Positions 16,481-25,054 of a stretch of DNA of 34,605 nt are shown here, in pieces. The DNA comes from CBDCEG01 sp965215775. GTDB taxonomy: Bacteria; Pseudomonadota; Gammaproteobacteria; Cardiobacteriales; Ostreibacteriaceae. The stretch is taken from assembly GCA_965215775.1 (NCBI GenBank), contig CBDCEG010000008.1, positions 1 through 34,605 of the forward strand, written 5' to 3'. The notes beneath the pieces were generated by a model, which saw only the letters and a list, made by a program, of their open reading frames with translations, was not told the origin of the DNA and did no database searches. A program made the position numbers and the translations under genes. Within the stretch, counting starts at the first letter, position 1. Each line of letters begins with the position of its first letter.

Positions 16481-16816
16481 ATGAGAAAAATTAAATTAAT
16501 ATTAGTAGCCCTACCTTTTTTACTAATCGCTTGTAAAAAAGAAGTCCCTATATCCTCCAAAATTATTGTCATGTCAGAATATTACTGTTCACTTGATGGG
16601 ACTCAGCGAAAAACATATATGCAAAAAGTTCTATTATTAAAGGCAAATTATACCTCAAAAGAGTGTGTTACTAAACTTAAAGAAGTATTATTACAAACTA
16701 CAGGTACTGAAAATGAGCAAATAGTTACAAGACATATTATTATAAATGCAATTAAAAATGAAAAAGGCAATAAAACACTTATAGAAAGAATAAAAGAAAG
16801 AAATAGAAATAATTAA
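16481..16816 (+). CDS. small lipoprotein, possibly entry-exclusion-like
   Basis: The 111-residue protein has a lipoprotein signal: positive MRKIK, hydrophobic LILVALPFLLI, and the lipobox LIAC with Cys18 as the lipidation site. The mature part includes MSEYYCSLDGTQRKTYMQKV and SKECVTKLKEVLLQ, so two further cysteines could form a disulfide, and it ends in a charged helix. It starts 14 nt after a VirB5/TrbJ-like remnant. In several conjugation loci a small entry-exclusion lipoprotein (TrbK or EexN) directly follows that gene, so this could be a survivor. I cannot confirm homology. A strong terminator follows at 16839. Confidence 0.65.
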   Translation: MRKIKLILVALPFLLIACKKEVPISSKIIVMSEYYCSLDGTQRKTYMQKVLLLKANYTSKECVTKLKEVLLQTTGTENEQIVTRHIIINAIKNEKGNKTLIERIKERNRNN

Positions 16817-16838
16817 GGTTATTTCATTATGTTTAAAC

Positions 16839-16869
16839 AGCCCACTTTAGCAATAAGGTGGGCTTTTTT
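16839..16869 (+). terminator. intrinsic terminator after the lipoprotein gene
   Basis: AGCCCAC (16839-16845) pairs with GTGGGCT (16858-16864), and the stem can extend inward by about three weaker pairs. The T-run at 16864-16869 follows at once. It separates the rpmBG/lipoprotein unit from rlmB. Confidence 0.9.
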
Positions 16870-16906
16870 ATTGTTAAAAAAATATAATTAAATTGAATAA
16901 AATAAA

Positions 16907-17629
16907 ATGAAAAGACAAATAGCAGGAATTAATACGGTTTTAAATACACTTAATAAAGATATTAAAGTATTGGAAGTGTTTATTGATAAAAAAAAGAAAA
17001 ATAAAAGAATTGATGAAATTATAGGTAAAACTAATTCTAAAAACATTCAAATTAGTTTTGTTGATAAAGTAGAGTTAGATAAGATGGCGTTTGCAATAAA
17101 TCACCAAGGTGTAATTGCGGATATATTTGTTTCTGAAAAAAGCAATAATTTAGATGATATTTTACAAAGGGAAAACCCTTTGATTTTAGTTTTAGATAGT
17201 ATTCAAGATCCTCACAACTTGGGAGCTTGCCTTAGAAGTGCAGCGGCTTTTAATGTTGATGCGGTAATTATAAACTCTAATAATTCTGCAAAGCTTAGTC
17301 CTACAGTAAGCAAAGTTGCAAGTGGAGGAGTGGAGATATTAAATATATTCTTCAAGAGTAATTTGAATAACATAATTACAAAGCTTAAAGCCAATGATAT
17401 TTGGACTGTAGCTTTGACAGGATATACAGAGCAAACAATCTATGATATGGATTTTAAGCAAGGTATTGCAATAATTATGGGTAATGAAGATAATGGTATT
17501 TCAAATATAATACTAAAAAATTCAGATTTTAAAGCAAAAATAAATATGCCTGGAGATATGGAAAGCTTAAATGTTTCAGTCGCAACTGGGGTTACTTTAT
17601 CAGAAGCTATTCGTCAGCGATTGGGGTAA
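16907..17629 (+). CDS. rlmB: 23S rRNA 2'-O-ribose methyltransferase (RlmB/TrmH family)
   Basis: RlmB methylates G2251 of 23S rRNA. The 240-residue protein has an N-terminal substrate-binding domain (QIAGINTVLNTL) and NHQGVIAD near residue 65. The C-terminal SpoU knot domain has motif 1 DSIQDPHNLGACLRSAAAF near 100-118, motif 2 IIMGNEDNGIS near 187, and motif 3 SLNVSVATGVTLSEAIR near 219. Length fits RlmB. It lies 3 nt before rdgB, so the two are probably cotranscribed. Confidence 0.92.
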   Translation: MKRQIAGINTVLNTLNKDIKVLEVFIDKKKKNKRIDEIIGKTNSKNIQISFVDKVELDKMAFAINHQGVIADIFVSEKSNNLDDILQRENPLILVLDSIQDPHNLGACLRSAAAFNVDAVIINSNNSAKLSPTVSKVASGGVEILNIFFKSNLNNIITKLKANDIWTVALTGYTEQTIYDMDFKQGIAIIMGNEDNGISNIILKNSDFKAKINMPGDMESLNVSVATGVTLSEAIRQRLG

Positions 17630-17632
17630 ATT

Positions 17633-18217
17633 ATGTTAAAAGAATTAGTGATAGCAAGTAATAACTTAGGAAAAATAGAGGAAATTAAAAGCTTACTAAG
17701 TCCATTAGGTATCAAAATATATCCCCAAAAAGATTTTACAGATGATGAAATAGAAGAAACATGTAAAACTTTTATAGAAAATGCAATTTTAAAAGCTAGG
17801 TATCTGAGTAAAATTTCAGGCTTGCCTGCTTTGGCAGATGATTCAGGATTAGTTGTTCCATCTTTAAATGGAGAGCCTGGTATTTATTCGGCGCGTTATG
17901 CGGGTGAGCATGGTAATGATATTAAAAATTATAATTTATTACTTGAAAAATTAGCAGGAAAGACTAATCGACAAGCATATTTTGTATGTGTGTTATCTCT
18001 ATGTTTTAGTGAAACTCATCCATTACCGATAATTACAGAAGGCAGGTGGGAAGGAGAGATTGCTTTAAACCCAGCTGGTAAAAATGGATTTGGTTATGAT
18101 CCAGTTTTTTATATTCCTAATTTAAATAAAACTTCAGCCCAATTAACAAAACAAGAAAAAAACAAATTAAGCCATAGAAGTAAAGCCTTTGGAAAACTTC
18201 TTAAAGCAATACAATAA
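17633..18217 (+). CDS. rdgB: dITP/XTP pyrophosphatase (RdgB/HAM1 family)
   Basis: This enzyme removes dITP, dXTP and related non-canonical purine nucleotides from the pool. The 194-residue protein has the substrate loop IASNNLGKIEEI at the start and FIENAILKARYLSKISGLPA near residue 47. It also has the metal/catalytic ALADDSGLVV near 66, GIYSARYAGEHGND near 83, and NPAGKNGFGYDPVFYIP near 145-161. SHRSKAFGKLLKA closes the protein. Typical length and complete. It follows rlmB by 3 nt. Confidence 0.95.
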   Translation: MLKELVIASNNLGKIEEIKSLLSPLGIKIYPQKDFTDDEIEETCKTFIENAILKARYLSKISGLPALADDSGLVVPSLNGEPGIYSARYAGEHGNDIKNYNLLLEKLAGKTNRQAYFVCVLSLCFSETHPLPIITEGRWEGEIALNPAGKNGFGYDPVFYIPNLNKTSAQLTKQEKNKLSHRSKAFGKLLKAIQ

Positions 18218-18219
18218 TA

Positions 18220-18251
18220 TTAACCAATTAACCAATTAACCAATTAACCAA
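18220..18251. repeat. four tandem copies of an 8-bp unit, TTAACCAA
   Basis: Directly after rdgB the unit TTAACCAA occurs four times in perfect tandem, followed by a partial fifth copy (TTA). It lies outside any recognised gene. Tracts like this vary in length by replication slippage. I see no coding or regulatory role. Confidence 0.9.
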
Positions 18252-18417
18252 TTATTACTATTGAAATTTTATTGTAATCTAAAACTAACTCTAAAGACTT
18301 AGAAAAGCTATTTTGGTATTAGTTATTTACTATGACATTGATTATATGCTGCCTTAAATTTATCAAGTCTTTGTGTTTTTTGATATTTAAATATTTCAAC
18401 TTGTTTTGCTAGGTTTT

Positions 18418-18540
18418 ATGACTGAAATTAATGTAACTAGCCCAACTTGTATAAGAGAAATTGAAGCAGAAACTGATAATCAAATAGCTAGAAAATTAAT
18501 ATCAGTGATTGAAGGTAAAATTTCTAAAAGGAATAACTAA
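18418..18540 (+). CDS. 40-codon open reading frame of unknown status
   Basis: This ORF runs from ATG to TAA and encodes MTEINVTSPTCIREIEAETD, then NQIARKLISVIEGKISKRNN. The second half is a plausible amphipathic helix. An AGG lies 4 nt before the ATG, rather close. It ends just before a strong terminator stem at 18543-18574, which is where a real transcript would end. It could be a small gene, a leftover 3' fragment or chance. No family recognised. Confidence 0.3.
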   Translation: MTEINVTSPTCIREIEAETDNQIARKLISVIEGKISKRNN

Positions 18541-18542
18541 CA

Positions 18543-18574
18543 AAAAAGGGTAGCTAATAAAAGCTACCCTTTTT
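18543..18574. terminator. bidirectional intrinsic terminator
   Basis: GGGTAGCT (18548-18555) pairs perfectly with AGCTACCC (18562-18569) around a 6-nt loop. The stem is flanked by an A-run on the left and a T-run on the right, so it terminates in both directions. It lies between the plus-strand rdgB side and the minus-strand autotransporter. Confidence 0.88.
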
Positions 18575-18578
18575 ATTT

Positions 18579-18633
18579 GCTTGGATTATCTAAACTCCAA
18601 GCATTGGTTTTTTTGTTAGTTTCTAGAACTAAC
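18579..18633. repeat. two further inverted repeats just past the autotransporter stop
   Basis: GCTTGG (18579-18584) pairs with CCAAGC (18597-18602). On the plus strand this is followed by ATTGG and a seven-T run. GTTAGTT (18615-18621) pairs with AACTAAC (18627-18633) around TCTAG. With the terminator at 18543 they make a row of three stems in 90 bp, probably stabilising or ending transcripts. Confidence 0.5.
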
Positions 18634-18644
18634 TCTAAATAAGC

Positions 18645-21600
18645 TTAGAAACCAATTCTAACACCTAAATAAACACTTGTGTCTTCGTAGTCATCAAAGT
18701 TGTTTTTATGGCTTAATTCTCCATAAACTTGAGCACTTTTTGAAAGCTCAGCGCTAAATCCTAACTTAACTTCTCCCAAAGTTTTACCGTTATCATTACC
18801 TTTAATTCCTTTAATGTTTCCATAAGTAAATTCTGGAGTATCACTAAATTCTTTAACTGCACCTAAGTAAGCGTAAGGTTTGAACTCGCCTTTGCTTGTC
18901 TTAATTGTAGTTTCTGCACGAACTCCCAAACGACCAGTTATAAATGTTTGATTATCAAATTTAGAATCAGCTGTTGAAACTCCGTTTCCTTTAATATTAT
19001 CAACACTTACTCTAGTTGCTGTAACTTGAGCTTGTGGTTCAATAATGAATTTATCAGTTACCTTGAAGCTATGACCCACTTCAACTGAAGCCGATATTGA
19101 GCTTGCATCTGTTGAGCTTGATAAATCTGCAGTATGAATATTGAAATCATAAGCACTGTATTTTGTTGTGAAATCAAGGTAAGTTCCGCCTGCGTGGAAA
19201 AATGTTGCATAAGCTCCCAAGCTATAAGATTTATGGTTTACTTCAGCTTTATCAGCTAGATACTTATCACTTCTACCTGTTGTTGTTTCACCCAAATTAT
19301 GTGCTACAAATCCACCAGCATAACCTTTCCAATTTGCACTTAGATTAAAATCAGTGTCTGCACCAATTGTGAAGCCAGTTGTTGAAGTTGTCATTTTATA
19401 ATTTGAACCTTGCTTAAATTCAGAACGACTATTATTAAATCTTCCCCAAGCATTCCAACCTTGTTTATCATAGTCTGTTGTCGCATAACCTTCTGAATTA
19501 TTTCTTAATTCACCAAGTCTTGTGTGAAGCGTTTCCATTTCATGATTTGAAACTTGACTAACAATATTTGATAAATTCGCATACGCTGGAATTTCTGCAA
19601 TCACTTCTAACTTTGGCTTAGCCGTTGGCGTTGCTGGCGTCGGTGATGGTGATACAGGTATTGACGGAGTTGGCGTTACCGTTGGAGTTGGTGTTACCGT
19701 TGGAGTTGCAGTCGGAGTTGGTGTCGGTTTCAATTTTCTAGTATCCGCTGTTTTATCACTATCCGCAACCGTTGTCAAAACCCATTCCTTATCAGTTCTT
19801 TTTAAATCCCAAACAAATGGAGATTTAGCAAATTTACCTTTTGTAGCATTTCCTTTATATTGATTTGCAGCAACTAAACTGAACTTTTCATCAGTTTTAT
19901 CAGTATCATTTGGTGCAGAAATCAAAGTTATTTCTTTGCCTGCAGTTTCAGCTGCTTCAGCCAAACCGTTAACACTATCAGAATATTGATCAAATGTTTT
20001 GGTTGTTATATCATTTATTGAAATTTGACCGTCAGCTATTGTAAGTTCGCCGTTTATCGTCATTGTATCTGATTTAAAAGTCCCAAAATCAGTATCAAAT
20101 TTGTAAGTTCCGCTTTGGTTTTTGAAATTTCCATTTACAGTTAAATTATCACCAACTTTTCCATCTTCAAAATCAAAAGTCCCTTTGTTATCAACATTTG
20201 CATCAATTACATAAACACCTGCACCGTTTCCAGTCATTGTTATTGTAGAGTCTGCATCAACTGTGAAAGTTTCATATTTGGTATGAGTTTCAGCTCCTGT
20301 ATTATCAATTTTATCACCAAAATCAACTATTGATTTGTTAACATTAAAAGTTTCAACATTATTTATAGATTTTGCAACATCAGTTATTAAGCCTTTGTAA
20401 TTATTAAGGTTTACAATATCAACTTGCCCATCTGCTGAGTCCATATCATCTCCACCATCAATAATTCCTGTAACTGTATTTGCATCGCCATTGTAGTTTA
20501 GAGTATCTGAACCAACTGATAGAATAATATCTTTGCCAATAGTTGAGCCATTGTTTAAATTGACAATATCATTTCCAGTTCCTTTTTTATAAAGAATAAA
20601 TGCTTCAGCAGGTTTATAAACTCCTGATTGTTCATCAATAGATGTTTCACCATATATTGATTCTAAAATTTTAGTATTATTTAAGTTAAAAGTATCATTC
20701 CCAGCAATATTATTTGACCCACCATTAAACAGATTTCCATCAAATAGATTTCCAACAACATCGCTTGAAACAGTTGAGTTATCTATGCTAATAGTATTAT
20801 TTCCACCTGTATTATTATCTCCTATCGCAAATCTATCCCCATATACAGAGCCAGATATTTCTGACCCACCTTCAATCACTATAGTATCGTTCCCACCTGT
20901 ATTTTCGACTGAATTTTCTCTAAAATAATCACCATAAATATTCTCTATTTTTGATTTATTTGTGATTTTTATATTGTCATTACCACCTGTTGATTTAGAG
21001 CCTAGATTAATAAAATCTCCCATTACAGATCCTACATTTGTATTATCTATATTGAACTTATCATTTCCACCTTTAAATTCTACAACTGATTTTTCAGATT
21101 TGTTTCCGCTTCCAAAAGTTTCATCGTAATATGTTGAATTACCAAGAATATTACCTGTTACAGTAGAGTTTTTTATATTGAAGGTATCATCTCCATCTAT
21201 TGACTTTTGATTTATTGCACTATCTCTTAGTGCAAATCTAGCACCCGTAACATTTTCACCTATTGTAGAGTTAGTAATATTAAAAGTGTTTTTTCCAGTT
21301 GTTATTGGGTCTGAATTGATAGCTAATAAAAACCTTGAACCATAAACACTCTCAGTAACAGAAGCGTCTTTAACGATAATTGTATTATCTCCACCTTTAG
21401 TTTCTCCAACCACAGGTTTATTTACATAGTAAATGTAATCACCAAATATTTTATTGACTGTGGAGCCAGAGTTAACTTCTATTGTATCACTTCCAGCAAG
21501 CTTAACAGCTTTATTTACCCCATTAGTTAGAGAATAAGCCCTATAGTCTTCACCAGTAATATATCCACTTACCTTAGAATTATTTGTTAATCTCACATAA

Positions 21601-21806
21601 TCATCGCTACTGCCATCTATAAGTGAATAAGCATTGTCTAAATGTATACTAGAAAAAAAAGTACCTGTGCAAACTACAGGGGCTGCGGCGGTTCCATCGG
21701 CTCCAGCTGTTAACGCTGGAGTGCAATCTGCATAAGCTTGAGCAGATAAGATTGTTGATATCGCTGTTACGATAAGTTTTTGCTTAAAAGTTAGTTTCAT
21801 TTTCAT
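18645..21806 (-). CDS. autotransporter (type V secretion) with repetitive passenger
   Basis: The 1053-residue protein has three parts. A signal peptide ends near residue 26 (ILSAQAYA). The passenger (about 27-690) shows roughly ten diverged repeats with a GGNDTI / NSTVxxxVxG / GDxF rhythm, about 35 residues apart, consistent with a beta-helix. A Pro/Thr-rich linker spans about 690-728. The C-terminal beta-barrel (about 735-1053) ends YLGVRIGF, with the terminal Phe expected for Bam-dependent insertion. AGGAG precedes two in-frame ATGs (21806 and 21800); the second is better spaced. It is probably a surface adhesin or similar; the ligand is unknown. A terminator cluster follows it. Confidence 0.93.
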   Translation of the reverse strand: MKMKLTFKQKLIVTAISTILSAQAYADCTPALTAGADGTAAAPVVCTGTFFSSIHLDNAYSLIDGSSDDYVRLTNNSKVSGYITGEDYRAYSLTNGVNKAVKLAGSDTIEVNSGSTVNKIFGDYIYYVNKPVVGETKGGDNTIIVKDASVTESVYGSRFLLAINSDPITTGKNTFNITNSTIGENVTGARFALRDSAINQKSIDGDDTFNIKNSTVTGNILGNSTYYDETFGSGNKSEKSVVEFKGGNDKFNIDNTNVGSVMGDFINLGSKSTGGNDNIKITNKSKIENIYGDYFRENSVENTGGNDTIVIEGGSEISGSVYGDRFAIGDNNTGGNNTISIDNSTVSSDVVGNLFDGNLFNGGSNNIAGNDTFNLNNTKILESIYGETSIDEQSGVYKPAEAFILYKKGTGNDIVNLNNGSTIGKDIILSVGSDTLNYNGDANTVTGIIDGGDDMDSADGQVDIVNLNNYKGLITDVAKSINNVETFNVNKSIVDFGDKIDNTGAETHTKYETFTVDADSTITMTGNGAGVYVIDANVDNKGTFDFEDGKVGDNLTVNGNFKNQSGTYKFDTDFGTFKSDTMTINGELTIADGQISINDITTKTFDQYSDSVNGLAEAAETAGKEITLISAPNDTDKTDEKFSLVAANQYKGNATKGKFAKSPFVWDLKRTDKEWVLTTVADSDKTADTRKLKPTPTPTATPTVTPTPTVTPTPSIPVSPSPTPATPTAKPKLEVIAEIPAYANLSNIVSQVSNHEMETLHTRLGELRNNSEGYATTDYDKQGWNAWGRFNNSRSEFKQGSNYKMTTSTTGFTIGADTDFNLSANWKGYAGGFVAHNLGETTTGRSDKYLADKAEVNHKSYSLGAYATFFHAGGTYLDFTTKYSAYDFNIHTADLSSSTDASSISASVEVGHSFKVTDKFIIEPQAQVTATRVSVDNIKGNGVSTADSKFDNQTFITGRLGVRAETTIKTSKGEFKPYAYLGAVKEFSDTPEFTYGNIKGIKGNDNGKTLGEVKLGFSAELSKSAQVYGELSHKNNFDDYEDTSVYLGVRIGF

Positions 21807-21828
21807 TTTCTCCTGTTTTTTGTAATTT

Positions 21829-21858
21829 ATTATATTTTTTTATTAAAGTATTTCATAA
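21829..21858 (-). promoter_or_regulatory. candidate promoter of the autotransporter gene
   Basis: On the minus strand a perfect TATAAT (21834-21829) is preceded after 18 nt by TTATGA (21858-21853), a weak -35. Initiation near 21822 would leave a very short leader before the AGGAG at 21814-21810. Confidence 0.35.
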
Positions 21859-22193
21859 GTTTATTTTTTATGAATACAAATAAAGGCTAACACTTATAAG
21901 GGTTGATTGCAATAATTTTGTTTGCGTAAAAACAACAAAAAAACTTAATTTTAAAAGAATTTGTTTTTTTTAGAAGGTGAAATCATTAGTTATTTATTGT
22001 AATAACAGTAAGTAAAAGCATTAAGTAAGTATTTTTCTTAGATATTACAGTTTGATTAATAATTTACTTATTCTATGGTAAGTGATAATTATTTTATTTA
22101 AGGATGCTAGAAAAAATTCCACCCAAAAGTATTAATATTTGTTATTATTAGTAGCTTTAATTAACAAAATCAATTTAATAAAATAATATACTT
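21859..22193. other. intergenic region upstream of ileS, no gene seen
   Basis: This A/T-rich spacer separates the divergent autotransporter and ileS genes and should hold the ileS promoter. I found no ORF, tRNA or terminator. There is no clear ribosome-binding site before ileS and no T-box-like leader. Confidence 0.5.
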
Positions 22194-25019
22194 ATGAGCG
22201 ATTACAAAAAAACATTAAATTTACCACATACAGATTTCCCAATGAGAGGGAATTTGGCTAATAAAGAACCTCTTATGCTTAAGCATTGGGATAATATAAA
22301 CCTTTATGAAAAACAACGCGAAATTAGCAAAGGGCGAGATAAGTTTATTATGCACGATGGTCCTCCATATGCTAATGGAAACCTTCATATGGGGCATGCG
22401 TTGAACAAGATGTTAAAAGATTTCGTTATAAAATCCCAACAAATGTTAGGAAAAGACGCACCTTATTTACCAGGTTGGGATTGCCACGGGCTTCCTATTG
22501 AACTTATGGTTGAGAAAAAAATAGGTAAAGCTGGTGTAAAAGTTTCAGCAAAAGAGTTTCGTGAGGAATGTAGAAAATATGCTGAAAAACAAGTAGATAA
22601 TCAAAGAAAAGATTTTGTGCGTTTTGGTGGTTTTGGGGAGTGGGAAAATCCTTATAAAACAATGAACTTTCAAACGGAAGCTAATATTGTTCGCTCACTT
22701 GCCAAAATTGTAGAAAAAGGACACCTTTCAAGAGGCTCAAAACCAGTTAATTGGTGTACTGATTGTGGTTCTGCTTTGGCAGAAGCTGAAGTTGAATATG
22801 AAGATAAAGTTTCAACTTCAATTTATATTGCTTACAAAGCCAAAGACAGTAAAGAAATACTAAATAAATTTCAAATAAATGACAACTACCCTGTAGATGT
22901 AATAACTTGGACAACAACTCCTTGGACAATTCCATCATCAATGGCGATGACAATTCACCCAAAATTTGAATATGGGCTTTATAAAAGAGACAACGGAGAA
23001 CATTTTATCGTTGCAAATGAATTAGCTAACTCTGTTAGTGAAAATTGTAACCTAGAAAACCCTGTTCTTATCGCAACTGTTAAGGGTGCTGATTTAGATA
23101 GATTAACGCTAGTTCATCCATTTTTAGATAGAGATATTTTACTTATAAATGGTGACCATGTTACAACTGAGCAAGGAACTGGTTGCGTTCATACAGCTCC
23201 TGCTCACGGTTTAGATGATTATAATGTTGCTTTTTTAGACTATGGAATTGAATTTGATAGTTTTGTTAATGAAAAAGGTGTTTTTATGGAAAACACTGAA
23301 TACTTTGCAGGGCAACATGTATTTAAAGCAAATCAGCTAGTTGTTGATTTACTTGCTGAAAAAGGTAGAGCTTTCAATATTTCAAAAATAAAACATAGTT
23401 ACCCTCATTGTTGGCGTCATAAAACTCCAACTATTTTCCGTGCAACCTCTCAATGGTTTGTAAGTATGGATAATGAAGGATTAAGAAAAGATGCTTTGGC
23501 TGGAATTGAAAAGGTAGAGTTCACTCCATCTTGGGGGCAAGCAAGACTTCATAAAATGATTGAAAACCGTCCAGATTGGTGTATTTCAAGGCAAAGGTTT
23601 TGGGGCGTTCCGCTTTGTTTATTTGCTCACAAAGAAACTGGTGAAATTCACCCTAATACTTTAGATATTATGGAAAAAGTTGCCAAAGAAATTGAAAAAG
23701 TTGGGATAGAAGCTTGGCATAATTTCTCGGCTGTTGATTTAATTGGTGAAAAAGATGCTGAAACTTATGAAAAAACAACAGATATTTTAGATGTTTGGTT
23801 TGATTCTGGAACAACGCACGATACAGTTTTACGAACTCACAAAGACTTACAATTTCCTGCAGATTTATATTTAGAAGGTTCTGATCAGCATAGAGGCTGG
23901 TTTCATTCTTCATTATTAACTTCTTCGGCGATAAATAACGAGCCTCCTTATAAAGGTGTTTTAACACATGGCTTTGTAGTTGATGAAAATGGCAGAAAAA
24001 TGTCAAAATCACTAGGAAATATAGTTGAACCACAAAAAGTAATTAATAAGTTAGGTGCAGATATTTTGCGTCTTTGGGTTGCTTCAACTGATTACACTCA
24101 GGAAATTAGGCTTTCAGATAATATCCTAAAACATACTGCTGATTCTTATCGTAGAATTCGTAATACAGCTAGATTTTTACTTTCAAATTTGCATGACTTT
24201 GAGCCTGAAAAAGACTTACTTGCAAAATCAGATATGATTGAGTTAGATCAATATATCGTTGCAAAAGCATTTGATATTCAAGAGCAAATAAAAAAAGATT
24301 ATAAAAATTATCACTTTAATTCAATTTATCAAACAATTCATAATTTTTGTGCGTTGGATTTGGGTGGTTTCTACTTGGATATTATAAAAGACAGACAATA
24401 TACTGCTAAATCTGAAAGCGTTGCTAGGCGTTCTGCACAAACAGCTATGTATTTAGTTTTGGAAGCTATGGTTAGGTGGACAGCACCAATATTATCATTT
24501 ACAGCTGATGAAATTTGGGGATTTATGCCTCAACCTGCAAGAGGAAAACGCGCTGTGTCAGTTTTCTTGGAAACTTTTTATGAAGATTTGTTTGATTTAG
24601 ATGGTTCAAACCGTTTCAATAAAGAAACTTGGCAAACAATTGATAAAGTTAGGCAAACAGTTACACAAAAACTTGAAGAGCTAAGAGCCGATGGTAAAAT
24701 TGGTTCATCTTTAGATGCTAAAGTTGTTATTTATGCAACTGATAAACTTAAGTTTATCTTAGAAAATTTAAAAGATGAATTAAGGTTTGTTTTAATAACT
24801 TCTGAAGTGAAAGTTAAAGATTTTAACCACGAAAATGAAGCCTTTATTGAAATAGATGATGAGAAAATTTTTGTAGATGCCGTTAAAAGTGATAGTATGA
24901 AATGTGAGAGATGCTGGCATTACAGTAAAACTGTTGGAGAAAATGAAAAGCATCAAGACCTTTGTGAAAGGTGTATTAGTAATATTGATGGAGATGGCGA
25001 AACTAGAGTTTTTGCCTAA
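22194..25019 (+). CDS. ileS: isoleucyl-tRNA synthetase
   Basis: IleRS charges tRNA-Ile and edits misactivated valine. The 941-residue protein has the bacterial length. The class I HIGH-type motif GNLHMGHALNKMLKDF lies near residue 62, with the editing (CP1) domain around TWTTTPWTIPSSMAM near 239. DWCISRQRFWGVPL lies near 461, YLEGSDQHRGWFHSSL near 560, and the KMSKS loop RKMSKSLGNIV near 600. A C-terminal zinc finger has CERCWHY and CERC near 902 and 923. No obvious ribosome-binding site precedes the ATG. A HlyD-like adaptor gene follows 35 nt later on the same strand. Confidence 0.98.
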   Translation: MSDYKKTLNLPHTDFPMRGNLANKEPLMLKHWDNINLYEKQREISKGRDKFIMHDGPPYANGNLHMGHALNKMLKDFVIKSQQMLGKDAPYLPGWDCHGLPIELMVEKKIGKAGVKVSAKEFREECRKYAEKQVDNQRKDFVRFGGFGEWENPYKTMNFQTEANIVRSLAKIVEKGHLSRGSKPVNWCTDCGSALAEAEVEYEDKVSTSIYIAYKAKDSKEILNKFQINDNYPVDVITWTTTPWTIPSSMAMTIHPKFEYGLYKRDNGEHFIVANELANSVSENCNLENPVLIATVKGADLDRLTLVHPFLDRDILLINGDHVTTEQGTGCVHTAPAHGLDDYNVAFLDYGIEFDSFVNEKGVFMENTEYFAGQHVFKANQLVVDLLAEKGRAFNISKIKHSYPHCWRHKTPTIFRATSQWFVSMDNEGLRKDALAGIEKVEFTPSWGQARLHKMIENRPDWCISRQRFWGVPLCLFAHKETGEIHPNTLDIMEKVAKEIEKVGIEAWHNFSAVDLIGEKDAETYEKTTDILDVWFDSGTTHDTVLRTHKDLQFPADLYLEGSDQHRGWFHSSLLTSSAINNEPPYKGVLTHGFVVDENGRKMSKSLGNIVEPQKVINKLGADILRLWVASTDYTQEIRLSDNILKHTADSYRRIRNTARFLLSNLHDFEPEKDLLAKSDMIELDQYIVAKAFDIQEQIKKDYKNYHFNSIYQTIHNFCALDLGGFYLDIIKDRQYTAKSESVARRSAQTAMYLVLEAMVRWTAPILSFTADEIWGFMPQPARGKRAVSVFLETFYEDLFDLDGSNRFNKETWQTIDKVRQTVTQKLEELRADGKIGSSLDAKVVIYATDKLKFILENLKDELRFVLITSEVKVKDFNHENEAFIEIDDEKIFVDAVKSDSMKCERCWHYSKTVGENEKHQDLCERCISNIDGDGETRVFA

Positions 25020-25054
25020 CTTTCACTTAACTTAAAATAGTAGGATTAAAAAAT

